The notes beneath the pieces were generated by a model. The model made no database searches, was not told the DNA's origin, and saw only the letters and a list, made by a program, of their open reading frames with translations. The position numbers were made by a program, and so were the translations under genes. Source: Acorus gramineus (Eukaryota; Streptophyta; Magnoliopsida; Acorales; Acoraceae). From it: a stretch of 64,000 nucleotides of DNA. Each line of letters opens with the position of its first letter. Positions within the stretch are counted from its first letter, which is position 1. The stretch is taken from assembly GCA_030737835.1 (NCBI GenBank), contig CM060851.1, positions 4,616,615 through 4,680,614 on the forward strand, given 5' to 3'. Positions 22,042-35,454 of this stretch are shown here, piece by piece.

Positions 22042-25000
22042 GGCGCCTCCCATTTCAACTCCTTCCCCGCCCACTAAAGCCCCTTGATATCCTCAAAAGG
22101 AAGCCATAATCCCAGTCCTTCGACTGACCTCCATCCAGAACCACCGCACAAATACTCACTTGCATTTTGTTGTTATTTGATTCTCTGTTAGATGCAATAG
22201 TGACCTATAAGTAATTAGAAAAATCTAAACATGTGATGGGACTAACAAAAAATGGGATCAATTCTTAATGCATACATTATAAAATTTTACATTTTTATAT
22301 TTTTGAAAACACGTATGAATCACATGATAAAGGGGTGACAAGGTATTTATTGAGATTTACAATCGTATCTTCTAATATAGAAAAAATGATTTCAAATTCA
22401 TCCCCAATTAAATTAAACCATTATAAATAGACAAGACCTTGCTTCTTTTTTTTCCCCTTTCATTCTAGATCACTCCTTATTTGCGGTGCAAATTGAAAAG
22501 AAATTGGGCACCAAGCCAAACAATCCATCGGAAGCCAAAAAAATATCCCACGCTACCAGATTTCATAAATTTGGATATAATTATTTCAGTTAATGGTGTC
22601 ATGACAAGGCATTTATTAAAATTTGAATATAGATCCTCTAACATTGAAATAGTTTATTAATGTAGCATAATTGTATTTCATGATTTTAGAGATTTGTATT
22701 CAAATCACAGAGAAATCGGCACCACATCATGATTTGTTGAATTTTAAATAACACCTTGATTCAGATTTAAACCTTTGAATTACATATTTGAGTTTGAGTA
22801 TATAAAATATAAATCTCTCTCTCTTCATTGGAGGAGAAAGTTCAAAAAAAAAGAAAAGGGAGGCTTATCTTCTTTCAAGCAGGTCACGGATTCATCTTAT
22901 TTTTTAAAGTGATACCTGGGATTGCATAAAAGTTCGGATAAGGTAATATAAAAATGTAATACAAGTGGTTGGTCAAATACTCAAATATGTGTTCACAGAT
23001 GGGTCCAAAGGATTTTAGATTTTTTTATTTTTATTTTCATGGGAGGGGTCGCCGCGTGCAAGGTGGACTTTCTTCACGTGTTGATGTTGTTGATTTTTAA
23101 GGATCTGATCCGATTTGAATTTTGAAATGGCGGCATCTGTTGTTTGTGCCATGTTTTTGTTTTTTTTTTTTTGTGGATTCATCACTTTTGTCGGCTCGTC
23201 GACATGGCCAGCCACCATGCATGCTTATCCTAACTTTTTATTTTTTTCTTTTTTACCAAATTATACATGAAAAAATATATGGTGCAGTTTTATTTACAAT
23301 CTGCATTATTTTCTTATTAAAATACATGCTGTAATTTTGAAATGATGTTATATATACTAGTTTAATTAGATTTTGTATTATCATTGTATTTAATCCAAAT
23401 ATAAGCTGAATCAAATTTGAAATTGAATTATAAAACACATAAACCTAATTAAATTAAAAAAATGATTTTCTATCTCATTAGAATATATAAATTCAAACAA
23501 TATGTCTGGCTTATTTTTCAAAATAATAATAATAATAATAGATCATCACAAATAAGTATTTTTAAAATAGAACTTATATAAAATATTTTTAGAATGAAGT
23601 GTGAGGAATGAATATTTTATCACTAGAATAACTAGTATGGAGAGTTTGGAAATTGAGTAGTTTGGAATTCGATTCGATTATGTTTAATTCGATTTTTTAG
23701 AGTGTGAAACCACACCCGAACATAATTATATTGGCTTATCAATTCTTCAATCTATTATCAAAAAATTGATTGGTTCATATTCATGTTTTTTTTATCCACC
23801 ACATCATGTCGTTCCTCGAGACATAATTTTTTTATTAATACATAAATTTAAATAACTTTTAAAATTAATTTTCATTTTTTTACTTAAGTGACTCTCATAA
23901 AAATGAATACCAGAATAACACATGTTTTGAAAAGCAAAAAAATTGAAAAAAACTAAATGAAAGAAAAAAACAAATAAATTAAATATAAATAAATACGAAA
24001 AAGTAACACATAACCTTTTCATTATTATTTTTTCTAAATCAAACGATGAATAAATAAAGTCCTAACACGATAGTAACAAAAAATTAACAAAATAAAAGAA
24101 ATGATAAAAAAAAGAAGAAGAATTGGATAAGTTTCAAGAATAAAATAAAATAATCCCGATGTATAAAACTGATACAGAACGGGTGGCGGACGCGTTCCAA
24201 GAGCGATGAACCGAAAGGGTTCATTTAAGATTTTCAAATATTTACAGAAAAACCGGTTAGTAGAAATATGGCGCCCTGAACTCGGAATCGCTTGAAATTT
24301 TTACTGGAGGTAGATATCGAAGAGATCTATAAAAGTTGTTACTATGCCACAATACGCCCTTATTTTTCCATTTTTTTCATTTTTCGGCCCTCAAAATGAT
24401 CTTTTTGCTATTTTTAGTAACATTTTAGATTCTGCATATCTCCTTCATAATAATCCGGATTTGACTGAAATCAAATCCGAAGATCTTCTAAGATTCTCTA
24501 GAGTTAGTTATAACAAATTTTTGTTTTTGCTATTTTTAGTAACTTTTTAGTATAAAAGGGATATTTGTAATTTAGGTTGGCAGTTGATATAATATATTTC
24601 TGAGTTTTATTATTCTCTTTGAGAATTGTGGTTTGTTGAATGATCTCAATGTTTGTTGGATCTTTGTTTTAGTTTTTCGCTGTATTAAAAACAAAAAAAT
24701 CCCAATAATTTTCGGTTGAATGAATGATTTGGCTATTGAAATATTGATAAAATGAATGGTTTGATTGATAGATTTGACAATGTAACGCTGAATGAGTAAG
24801 CCATTCCATTTTGTACACAAACTCCTCAATTTAAAGCATTCGCAAATCGATGCAAAATGTGGAAGAAAAAGGGCATGCAATGGAAAGTATGTCACAAGAA
24901 ACTCCCAAAAAGCTTAAAGCAACATTGAATTACGTGAAATTGTGAAACATAAGTGTAATAGAAGAATAATAATAAAAATGTTTGGGTTCACATTGCATTG

Positions 25001-25515
25001 ATGAAAAAATCAAACGTGGATTCAAATAATTTTGATATAAATCGCGCTTTTTATTGTGTTATCTTTATTATTTATCCCATATTTTAGAATCTTATGAAAT
25101 TAACATTACTTTTAAAAAAATAAATAGTTTTTTTTAAAATGTGATAGTAGAATCACACATCCAAACATGACCTAAACACTCAATTATTCACTCACACAAA
25201 AACTATGCAATCAACAAAATATTTTGAGCCTCAAGATTAATTTGAAAAGATCATTCCCAAATCATATGCATTAGTTAAATCAATGACATCTTTTGTGAAA
25301 TCTCTTTGTCAAGCACAAAGCTACATGTCAAAGCCTACAAGTTATTTTTCCAATCCCTCATATCTATTTTCATGTTTAAGCCATGTTTGATCTCTCGTGA
25401 GTACTTATTCCTTTTGAATCACATCTCCATAAAAATTGAGTCATACTTCAATAAAAACTGCTTTTTCTTTTTAGAAGTTGAGAAACTATTCCAGTCAAGT
25501 AGTTCCAAGTAATGG
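22042..25515. other. Gene-poor AT-rich spacer
   Basis: No gene was recognised. About 24180-24600 looks like old LTR-derived sequence: it contains ggcgccctgaactcggaatc and a repeated tttttgctatttttagtaac. This is not bounded. The 19-mer gacgcgttccaagagcgat at 24189-24207 also occurs in an intron of the first subtilase gene (38828-38846). Confidence 0.45.
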
Positions 25516-25900
25516 ATAAGGAATTATTCGGTCATGTGAGGCATGATGGATAAGGAATTATTCGGTCATGTGAGTCATACTTATGAGGTCTCTGTTATAT
25601 ATCGTGGAGCCTGATGATGTGCGCTGAGAATTGTTGGCGCTACACAGAGTCGGACAGGTCAGTATAAAAGGGCATCTCATATTTTTCATTAAGCTCTAGG
25701 ATTTTTATCTTCGGTGTGACCATTGTAAAAACTTTTTATTGATAGTGGATTGATCTCTGGTGTGCTCCGTGGACGTAGGCAAGATTTGTCGAACCACGTA
25801 AAATTTTTTGTGTCTTTGCTTCGATTTGTTTGTTTATTTCTTTTGATTGATTGTATCTCAAGATCTGAAATCGTAACAGTCTCAGGACAGCAGGGAAAAA
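25516..25900 (+). mobile_element. LTR fragment of a Copia-like retroelement
   Basis: This stretch contains cgtggagcctgatgatgtgc, ttatcttcggtgtgaccatt, gtggattgatctctggtgt and gtcgaaccacgtaaa, in the order seen in LTR leaders of plant Copia-like elements. The same sequence occurs in reverse at 50440-50740. A direct repeat ggataaggaattattcggtc lies at its left end (25513 and 25550). No internal gag-pol domain was seen on either side, so it is a solo or partial LTR. Confidence 0.65.
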
Positions 25901-26303
25901 GTGGGGGTCTTTGGGGAGGGGTGTTGTGTGTGTGTGTGTGTGTGTGGTGGGGTTGGTTTGGAGGATTTGGATAACTATAGGTCAAAGGAAACAACATCTC
26001 CTTATCTCTTAGCATATCACATATAAAGATTTGGATTCCTCAAGTCTAGTTTGGATGTGGCCTTTTTAGGCCATCTGGGGCCGGGCCGAGGTGGAGATGA
26101 TGACCAGAGGGGACCGCCTCCGAGGATGTGGCACTCTCCAGTGGCTTCGTGAATGATTCCATGTATAACTTAATTATTATTATTATGAATGTGACACATT
26201 GGGTCATTTAAATTGTTCATGTGTCATAAGTTTGAATTCTTTAGGCTTTTGTGATACATAAGTTTTGTAGGTGGCTTTGTTTTTATATATATATATATAT
26301 ATG

Positions 26304-27641
26304 AGTCATGATATCCAGGCCCCACAATATAAGCCTCACTCACAAGCCCCATGAGGTGTCATCATTTGATTTGTTGATTTATTTGGTTCGTTGACTTTTT
26401 CAAAAAATGGTAAAATGACAAAATACAAATTTGCCCTTCATTAAAAATGTCTCATTAACCCAAATCCCCCCATTTTCTCTATTCGGTTATGACTTTTCTA
26501 TATGAATCTTAAAATCCATTTACATATTTTAAATTTTAAATTTTGAAATCATTACCTAAATTATAATTGAACCTACATTACACTAAAAATTATCGAAAAT
26601 GTTTTCATCAAAATCCTTCAAAACAACCCATTTTTTCTAGGTATTTATTATATTCAAATTTAAATAAAAAACACATATAGTTAACATATGAAACCGTTAT
26701 ATTTTATATTGGTAGTTACAAATACATTTTTTAAATGTTTACATCTCTCACAACGATTTGTTACATTTATATAAAAACTGATACATTTACATAGATGGAA
26801 CAAACAATTACATTTACCTAAATGTCAAACAGTTATATTTACTCTTTGAAATCATATATTTCAATTTCTAGTGCATTGCCTTCCAAATAAAATGTATCAG
26901 AATCCTCTACAAAAGTATGTACTTCACTGTTACATTTATACGTCATTTCTATTTACATTGTTAAAAGAAATGCAAAAATGAGATAATGTTACATTTCAGA
27001 GTGTTACATTTATAAATGTAACAAAATTGTGTAAATGAGTATCCGAGTTCGGGAGTCTAATATAAACATCACACGAACCATTAACAATTAAATGTAACAA
27101 TATTAAAAGTTACATTTATGAAATCATAACGAAACAAATATAAAAAAAAGTGTGAAATAGTGATCAAAACATAAAAAAAAATTCATTTTCTGAATTGAAA
27201 CATGTAACATAGATTGAATATTTGATCATCAAAAATTTAATTTAAAAAATCATATGACTTTCATTCAATAAGATCAAAAAATGATAAAAAAATAATTGAC
27301 AAACCTGATCCGTAAGATATTGTTGGAGATCCAACTCGATAAAGAACAAATCAGTTTTTCAAACTTCTCGGGATTAAAATTTCGGGACTGCTACGAATAT
27401 GTTCATCGTAAATTATTAGGTTACTCTTACCTATATAAAATAAGAATGAATGATTTTACACAATGCAAGGAAGAAGAAATACAGTAATTAATTAAATCTC
27501 CATAATCCTAGGAATAAATCAAACTATTTTCCTTGTTTAGAGGTGGTTATCAATTAGAGGGTATAATAGGTAATGTCCTATTGCCACATCATGGGGCCTG
27601 TGATGGGGCCTGAAAAGTTGGGGCCTGGGAATCATTTATCG
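26304..27641 (+). mobile_element. Non-autonomous element with short TIRs (Mutator-like?), copy 1
   Basis: The left end, atgatatccaggccccac, is inverted at the right end as gttggggcctgggaatcat. The 1.34-kb body is AT-rich and nearly identical along its whole length to 52463-53776. It carries many ttacattta-type motifs in its central part. A 63-codon ORF (27296-27487) is conserved in the other copy but has no recognisable domain. I find no clean target duplication for this copy. The left flank is an (AT)n tract. Confidence 0.75.
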
Positions 27642-29094
27642 GAGGGACCCCGTGGCTGACCTTAGGTGGTTCTGTTTGTGACCAAGAATATGAAATGGAT
27701 GGGTTAGGATTATCTTTGTCAGCAATTGATAAGTTTCACGGTAACATTATGATTTTTCAATTAATTTTGATCGTTCTGAACTCAATTCAAAACCTAAATC
27801 CAATTAATGTTGTTTGAGCGGACAAGTCATTAAACATTTTTTAGTATTAACAATAATTCGTAGTGCCCTAACATAAGAAAAATATAGAAAAATGAACAAA
27901 GAAATTAAACTACTCTGATTTTAGGATAAAAAACAAATTGAACAATACTATTTCATTTCACATTCGAAATATTCTAATTCTGGTATGAATGTGTTATAGT
28001 TTACTCAATTTTGGATTGAAACCTACCACTAAAATCTAAATCTAAATCAGTCCAATCAAAATCTAAAGCTCATCCATGTAATAATAGCTGTCCATTATGG
28101 GGCTCAATTTTACCAAATCATAATTATTCAAATTTAAAACCATTGATTAAAGAATCATTGGAGTAGATTTTAGGAGGAGATAATGGAGGAGATTTTAGAC
28201 TTTTCCTTGTGCAAATCGATGCGTAGGAAAAATATCCGAGTAGTCAGTCTCCCTCTCCTTCCATAAAATGAAACCTCCTATTATACGAAGATACATAAAA
28301 TCCAAGCTTATAATAATATGATATGATATATTTCTATGATTGGTGGATATAATAATATCCACGAAGATATACTTTGGAATCTCAAGATACTTAAGCATAT
28401 CTATTGGACCACGTAGTGCAAGCATTAAATTAATGTTTGAAATTGAAGATATTTGCAAGTTGTGATACTAGTATACTACTTTGGGTTGTCTACAAATAAA
28501 ATTTGAAGATATGCTGCGTGTCCTCTTTTGTTCTTGCCAAATCTTTCTAGATCTCTTAATAAGCCCAATATTTCAAAATATCTTTCGTTAAATCCATATA
28601 TACAATCTTTCAAGACATTCTACAATGGGCACATAAATTAGGAAAATGTCAGGGAGTGTCAATTCTACCATCACTTTTGCATTTACAACATGTTTTTGAG
28701 TATGTTAAAAAGTACATACTCTATAATAAAATATAAATACTAATTCATTGTATACACACCTAATGTTTGTATGACTACATAGTCTACATGTATCAACACC
28801 CAAATAAATTGACTGCTCACCCCCATTTTATAGCTCCATTACATATATACATCATTAAAAATTTATTTACTTTTTCTATAAGTGAGTCAGTCCGGACAAT
28901 TCACTTGAGTATATTTTCATTTTTTGGTAAAAAATATATACCTATACTATTCTTCTAAAGAGTGCAAGCTGTATTTGGGGCTAAAAACATGATAAGTTTA
29001 ACATTTTTCAAATAAATTTTGAACGACAATTATATATTTCATCCATGTGTTCAACCTTGTCCGCAGCCCTCACTGTTTTCCATATTTTAATAAA
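27642..29094. other. AT-rich spacer
   Basis: I see no gene or element boundary. Short ORFs are composition-driven. Confidence 0.4.
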
Positions 29095-29631
29095 GGGAAA
29101 AATCTATACAACCCCTTGAAATCTGACTGAAATCCATGTAACCCCTTGATTTTTCTTAAAATCCATATAACCCCCTGAAAACACCTATTAAATTCAAATA
29201 ATCCTCTGAATAAAATTTTCGTTAATAGATGATGATATTTTGTGAATATTTCATTTGGTTAACCCTGACTTAAAACACAATATATTAAAAAACCATTACA
29301 ATGTATTAAAAATGCAAAAAATCCTATGAAAATGACGATTTTACCCTCTCTTGATATATTATAAAATCCTATCGAGAGGGATAAAATCATCATTTATATA
29401 AGATTTTTTATATTTTTAACACATTGTAAGGGTTTTTTTTGTATACTGTGTTTTCTATCAAGGCTAACCAAACATAATATTCACAAATATTCATCATCTG
29501 TAAACGTAAATTTTATTCATGGAGTTATTTAGATTTACTAGATATTTTCAAGGGGTTATATGGATTTTAAGAAAAAGTCAGGGGGTCATATGGATTTCAG
29601 TCAGTTTACGGGGGGTTATATTGATTTTTCT
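29095..29631. mobile_element. Foldback MITE, ~537 bp, arms ~260 bp
   Basis: The whole element is a near-complete imperfect palindrome. The left arm (29095 to about 29356) starts gggaaaaatctatacaaccc. Its inverse ends the right arm (about 29373-29631). The centre is a short AT-rich loop flanked by accctctcttgat and atcgagagggata. Within each arm an (a)ccccttgaaatc-type phrase recurs. No coding sequence was seen, and the target duplication is unclear because the flanks are A/T runs. Confidence 0.8.
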
Positions 29632-29986
29632 CTTTTTTTAAAAAAATTTTATGCACTGTATTAACAGAGTATATACAATAATAGTAACATATATTGTAAT
29701 ATTCTAATAGCATAGTGTATATGTGGCTGAGAGAGCATTTTTGAACTGCAAAGAGAGATGCAAAACAGAGTGAGTATAACAGCAGCCCAATTTGGAAGCA
29801 TTTGTCATTGTTATGGGCCAATCAACAAGTGATTTGGGCCGGGGTCTGGAATTTCGAGCGGGCATTGGATCAGATGTTTGAGTCCATTTATAATAAAAGT
29901 GCGGAAAATGTTAGACTCAATCACATTAACCAATCAAAACACAGACCCCACGTGTTTTCATTTTTTTAAAAAATAAACATCATTTA

Positions 29987-30216
29987 GGGTGAGTTTGGTT
30001 GCACGATTGCAAAACTGATTTTGCAGTAATTCTGGGTTTTAAAACTGATTCTGCAGGAAGCTCACTTTCTCAGCTTTTTGAAATCGCAGCTTTTGGACAC
30101 TATTTGTCTGAAATCTGTGTGCAGGAAGCTGCTACAATAAAACTGTTTGGTTGCACGATTGTAAACACAGTTTCCTACAATCGCAAACGCTGTGCAATCG
30201 CACAATCAAACGCACC
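29987..30216. mobile_element. Tourist-like (PIF/Harbinger-type) MITE
   Basis: It starts gggtgagtttggttgcacga and ends cgcacaatcaaacgcacc, imperfect inverted termini of the common GGGTGYGTTTGG type. Internal ctgtttggttgcacgattg shows further self-complementarity. Relatives lie at 35240-35454 and 49603-49816, each with a TAA/TTA duplication. Here the duplication is degraded. Confidence 0.7.
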
Positions 30217-33200
30217 AATAAAGTATATGTTTAGATAAAAAATATATATTGCTCCATTTCGAGTTGAATGAATCCATTTTTAGTAAGTGTAAGAAAATAT
30301 TTAATGTGGTATATACAATATCTAACGAGGTACATGCTTCACTGAATTTCTAACGTGATATATAGGATTGTGTTTTGGATTGAGAAAAAAACTAAGTGTA
30401 ACAAAACCCATTTTTACAGCCCGTTTTGCAGCACGTACTCTATTATAACATAATATATACTACACTATTATTATATACTACACTATTATAGTATATACTG
30501 TAATTTTTTTTTATCATAAAAAAATATATTAATGTATCTCAGTATATACTTCATTTCATATAATAGCATGCATTTCAAAGGGTAAGTGTATAATTTAAAA
30601 AAAAAAAAACAGGATAAACTACAGTTAGGGTTGCACGCTACGTGTATCTTTTTCCTTATAATAATGGCTGGATTGCGTCCTTGGATCTGGCCCACTATGT
30701 CAACTCATGTGGACCCATTTAAAGAGTTCAACGGGCCGGTTCAGATGGGTCCAAAAGGGCCTATGTTTTGTCAGTTCTAAGGACTCATTTGCATGTGAGT
30801 TTCAAACTCTCTATTTTGACAAAAAAAAAAAAAAAAAAGAGGGTTTGTCATTATCACATTTAAATCCACATATAACATTTTCACCGCAAAATCCACCTAT
30901 TCAATAGATTTATTTTGGATCGAAGACTTAATACATGGTCTATGCTTTGCCAAGTTTCCTAGTACATGATTGTACCTAATGTGAATGGCTTTTAGTTGGG
31001 GGTCACTATCAACTATGACAATTTTTTCATTTTATGTAGGCGTGCGTGTGGGGTTCAAACAAAGGAGAAGATGGTGTGCAAATGCAATGGGAATCCTTTG
31101 AGGGGTCGATCTCAGACACATCAAATCGAAGATATATTTGATCCAAATAAAATTTCGGGTTCACACTGATGGATTATTGACAAATGTAGTTTTTAGGTAT
31201 ACAATGAAAAAGAAAGATAGTTTCCCTATATGTTTTTTTTTTTTTTTAATGAGGAAGATGAACATATTGTTAAAAGCATGTACAAATAAAAAAAAAATCA
31301 AATAAGAGAAGAATACAGAAAATAAAAATGCAAAAAAATTAAAAACAAAAACAAAGTTATTTGTAAAGTTATCCCTCACTCAGCATTGGATTAAGGCATC
31401 TTTTGGATCAATTATTGGATGGATTCTGCGTTTTAATATGAATTCAAATGTCTTTTTTTCTGAACGTCATGTTTTTTGTATTCACACTTGAAAATCCATC
31501 AAAATAATATTTTTGAAAAGTCAGTTTGATTAGCACCCTGGTTTAGTACTGAACTGATATAATTTAAAATTATTCACAAAAGAGTTATTTTAAATTAGGA
31601 GAACTCAATTATATTTCTTCCCTTGCATGTATTTTTATGTCTACTTAGATCTTTATATATAATACAACAAAATTTAGCCTTCACTTTTTTTTTAAAGAAA
31701 TATATATATAGTCCTCCGTGAGTGGATCAATGCTATAAAATATTATAAAAAAATGAAAAATATTAGACTCAATTTTTTTACCAATCAAAACTCAGACCAA
31801 ATATGTTTTTCTTTTAAATAGTAAAAATTAATTTAATGAAGTATATGCTTTAATAAAAAATGTATATCTCTCTATTTTTAATAAGTGTAAAAAGTATTTA
31901 ATGATGTATATACAACGTCTAATAAAATATATTTTACTTGATTTCTAACGAGATATATAAAACTGTATTTTAGACAGAAAAAAATGAATATAACATCACT
32001 CCAAAAAAAAAAATTGACTGTTTAAAGCCCAAACCTCTCAGATTATTAACTGGGCTAAGTCCCAACTCGCCTCAATTTAATTTTGTAAAAAGAAAACATA
32101 AAAAGTATGTCATCCAATCAATTTAATTAGTGTACATATCATTTTTGGAGTTTGTTACAAATCAATTCAAGCCTTGGGATTGCTCATTTTTTTTATTATT
32201 AAATTCTTTTGCATAATAACTATAACATGTATCATTAATTAACTAAACTAAAATTAATTCTTCTCATCGAATAATATTAATGATATACATAAATAACAAA
32301 TCTGTCATATGAACAACTCACATTAAGGTCCTAATGGTCAATGACCTACTGGTTTACAATGAAAAAAATTGTACAGTCCTATAAATCGGCAGTAGTAGAC
32401 TATGATCCACATGTTATCATGGACCTGTGTTGATCTAATTTTTTTTTAGCATAAGTAGTGATTAATTTATGTGTGTTAACGGTTTTGTAACTAATTATTT
32501 CAAATTTTATAATATCAGTTTGATTATTAGTTCTAAATGAAGCCATAGCTTTAAAATCAGATTCCAGTTCTAACAAAAAAACGTGTGACATCCATTGTCC
32601 GTTACCTGTCCAAATCACAAATGTGAATCCCACAAGGACTTTGTGGATATATCTTGAGCTTAAAGTAATGTAAAGTAAAATAAAATAAAATAAAATATTT
32701 AATTAAAAAATAATTAAATAAACCTACACAAAAAATGATTTTATATAAATGAGGGCATCAGCCTACCCTACCGTAGCACTCACAAAAAGGATTTCACAAA
32801 GGTTAAAAATAACAAAATTTACAACTATATATCTCACCAAAAAAGTGATAACATACACAATGGGCTATTTTGAAATTGTCTTGAAATTAACTTGGATAAT
32901 GAAACATTCAAATTTCGGGTCAAAATAAATATAAAAAATATATATCGATGTGGAGTGAGATTATGCTTTTTGTTGTTTTAGATAACTTCGTCCTCTTGGG
33001 ATGATGTGTATCTAGGCCTTTGTTTACATCGTAGAGGCATCTGGATATGAGTTTGAAAAGATTATGTATTTGTAGAAATCTAATTTCTCCAAATCCGTTT
33101 CTAAATTAAAAAAAACAATTGTAGCTTAATTAAAAGTTGTAAAACATATTTTTACAAATAAGTTTTCAAAAGCTAGTTTTTTCATAATATGTAGAGAGAA

Positions 33201-34025
33201 TGTTTTTTGTAAACTCAGTGTTAAACTCAGTTTTTAAGAAAAGCTAATTTTTAAATCTACATTCAATCACACCTAGATGGATGGGGATGCTTTGATAACA
33301 AACTTTTTTTTTCTAAACAAATTAATTGTTTGAATGATATGGGTTGAACAAATTTAATTTTTTTATAAGCAAAACCGAATAAAATAAGAAAATCTAGAAT
33401 CTCAAGGAAAGATTCGTCCCGAACTTGGCAATAAGCAGAGTTTCAATGCATTGAAAAATTATAAGAAATCTAGTTTTGTTTCGTGTTATAGAATTAGTTT
33501 GAGTCAAGAATACACTGTCAAACATCCCTAAGATATCCAAAATTAGGTATTCTAGAATTTCTTTTGGGATGCATAAACATTGCTGAAAAAAAAGAACACT
33601 TCACCATGAAACAACAATAAAATAACCATGGAATCATAATGAAACAAGAAAAAAGCCAAAATTCTTGCCATAATTTTTTCTTCTTTTTCTTGGGAAGGTC
33701 CGGTAGAAGAATTAATTAATCTTGATAGTGAAGCCATGTTATGTTATGACACAATAAAGATGCATCTAAACTTAAACTAATTTTTTTTATCAAATAAATC
33801 TGATCTGTCCTTAATGTAATATCAATATATCATTAAAAATGTTATAAATCTTACATGTTAAATATATGACATATTATTTTTCATTAAAAATTAATAAAAT
33901 CGGATAGAACTGGATACCATCCCAAAATGAGAAACATATTTTATATGTTTGTTGACTTGTATGCAAAACTGTTTACAAATTCCATAGAAAGGCAAATGAA
34001 TGGAAAATCGAACTGCACCACTTAT
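30217..34025. other. Gene-poor spacer with dispersed AT-rich repeats
   Basis: No gene was recognised. A phrase with aatgtatctcagtatatact at about 30532-30551 recurs at 51424-51443, marking another dispersed repeat family. Related blocks (ctaacgaggtacatgcttca type) recur near 31900 and 35870. A poly-A run lies at about 30820-30838. Confidence 0.45.
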
Positions 34026-34177
34026 AAATCGAACTGCACAATCAATTGTTGGGTATATATTTCACTCTTTTATTGGATTCGATCAACTACTGAAGAAAAT
34101 ATGAATTCTTAAGTATCATCAGTATTTAATAAAAAAGTGAAATATATACCCAACAATTGATTGTACAGTTCGATTTT
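34026..34177. repeat. Near-perfect short hairpin, ~48-bp arms
   Basis: The left arm (34026-34074) contains gaactgcacaatcaattgtt and gggtatatatttcac. The right arm (34128-34177) is its reverse complement with about two mismatches. The loop is about 53 nt. The shape is pre-miRNA or small-MITE-like. No target duplication was identified. Confidence 0.75.
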
Positions 34178-34597
34178 CATATTGTTCAATTCGATACTAA
34201 TTGAACTGACCGGATCCAGTCCTGACTGAATCCGGTCCCCAAATAAATGGTATCAATTAAACATGGGTGACAATCACTGTGACAAAGAAGATCAAATAAA
34301 TGCATGAACTTTCCTCCCACTGGGGTTTACAAATATAATATCAATAAAAAAACCTACTTGGAGAGAAGCTTCCATGAGACAAGGAATCGTCAGAGTTGGT
34401 GCAACAAACGCGTGGCAGAGCCACCATTGCTCATCTAGAAGCAATACCCATCCAGAAGAAAACCTATACTAACAAATTCCAAACAATGATTTTTCTATGT
34501 CCCCAAAGGCCCAAACCAACACTATATTATGGATGATGAGGATACCTTCCACTTGATGATCTGCCCAAACCCCTAACAAAAAACCACTCAATAAAAC

Positions 34598-34962
34598 ATG
34601 GGTTCCTTCCACAGATACTGTTTGTGCTTGTTATTGGTTGTGATGGTCACTGAAGCTCATGTGTGTAGCAGAGGAGTTGAAGCCAGGCCACTTTCGTTGC
34701 TTCATAAGCAGAGTAAGTGAAATTCCAAGAATTCAATTTTATTTGGGTATATGTTTTGTGGGACGAAGTCAGTTTAGACTAATATGGGGTGTGCTTTTTT
34801 GTATCAGATTATGTGAACACGTTGGGCTCTCTGGGGATGGAGTGCACTTGCTGCGACGGCGCCGGAGGGGGCTGCCGGAGCACCTGGGAGGGCTCTTGTA
34901 AAAAGTTGGATTGTCGTCCATGGAAGCAGCCTCTGCCCAAGATTCAGCCTCTTGTTGTCTAG
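34598..34962 (+). CDS. Small secreted cysteine-rich peptide, 89 residues
   Basis: Two exons, 34598-34712 and 34808-34962, are joined over a GT-AG intron (donor GTAAGT, acceptor TATCAG). The first exon encodes a signal peptide (about residues 1-20, MGSFHRYCLCLLLVVMVTEA) and an ARPLSLLHKQ pro-segment. The second exon encodes a compact domain with six cysteines in the pattern C-x-C-C-x6-C-x7-C-x4-C, including TCCDGAGGGC, STWEGSC and LDCRPWK. I recall similar short uncharacterised plant precursors with a CCDG...W.GSC...C.PW layout, but no named function. The gene lies alone in transposon-rich DNA. It could be a signalling or antimicrobial-type peptide; that is inference. It was missed by simple ORF reading because the ATG exon is only 115 nt. 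Confidence 0.8.
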
Positions 34963-35239
34963 TGTTTTCATTTATTGGATCTTTTGTTTCTTGGTGTACA
35001 TGTACAAAAAAAGGGACTTTTTTATTTATTTATGATATATGGGTACATAGAGAATTTTAGGTGCTGGAGGCATTGCCATGTACCTTCTTTGTTGATACTT
35101 TCAGTAGTTGATGGTAGTACTTTTGTTAGTTGTTATAGATGGTTTGGGAAATTTTAATTAGAAGAGTTTAGTGATTCCACGGTGGAAGAAGAGATGAAAC
35201 CGATGAACAATTCCATCACTCCAAACTTAATATTACTAA

Positions 35240-35454
35240 GGCAGTGGTGTTTGGTAACGCTTGGCAACTTTTGCTTCTGTAATCTTATAATCAAACAGTT
35301 TTACTGTATCACCTTTATGTAAATAGATTTTAAGTAAATAATATTAAAAAATTATAATTTTTAAAAGCTGAGTGGAGTGAGCTTCCTACATAATCAATTT
35401 TAAAACTCAAATTCTTATAAAATGAATTTTATAATTATACAACCAAATACACCC
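35240..35454. mobile_element. Tourist-like MITE with TAA target duplication
   Basis: A 215-bp element flanked by TAA (35237-35239 and 35455-35457). The right end is caaccaaatacaccc and the left end contains gtggtgtttggtaacg, so the termini are inverted but diverged. The body is AT-rich. It lies about 275 bp downstream of the cysteine-rich peptide gene. Confidence 0.65.
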
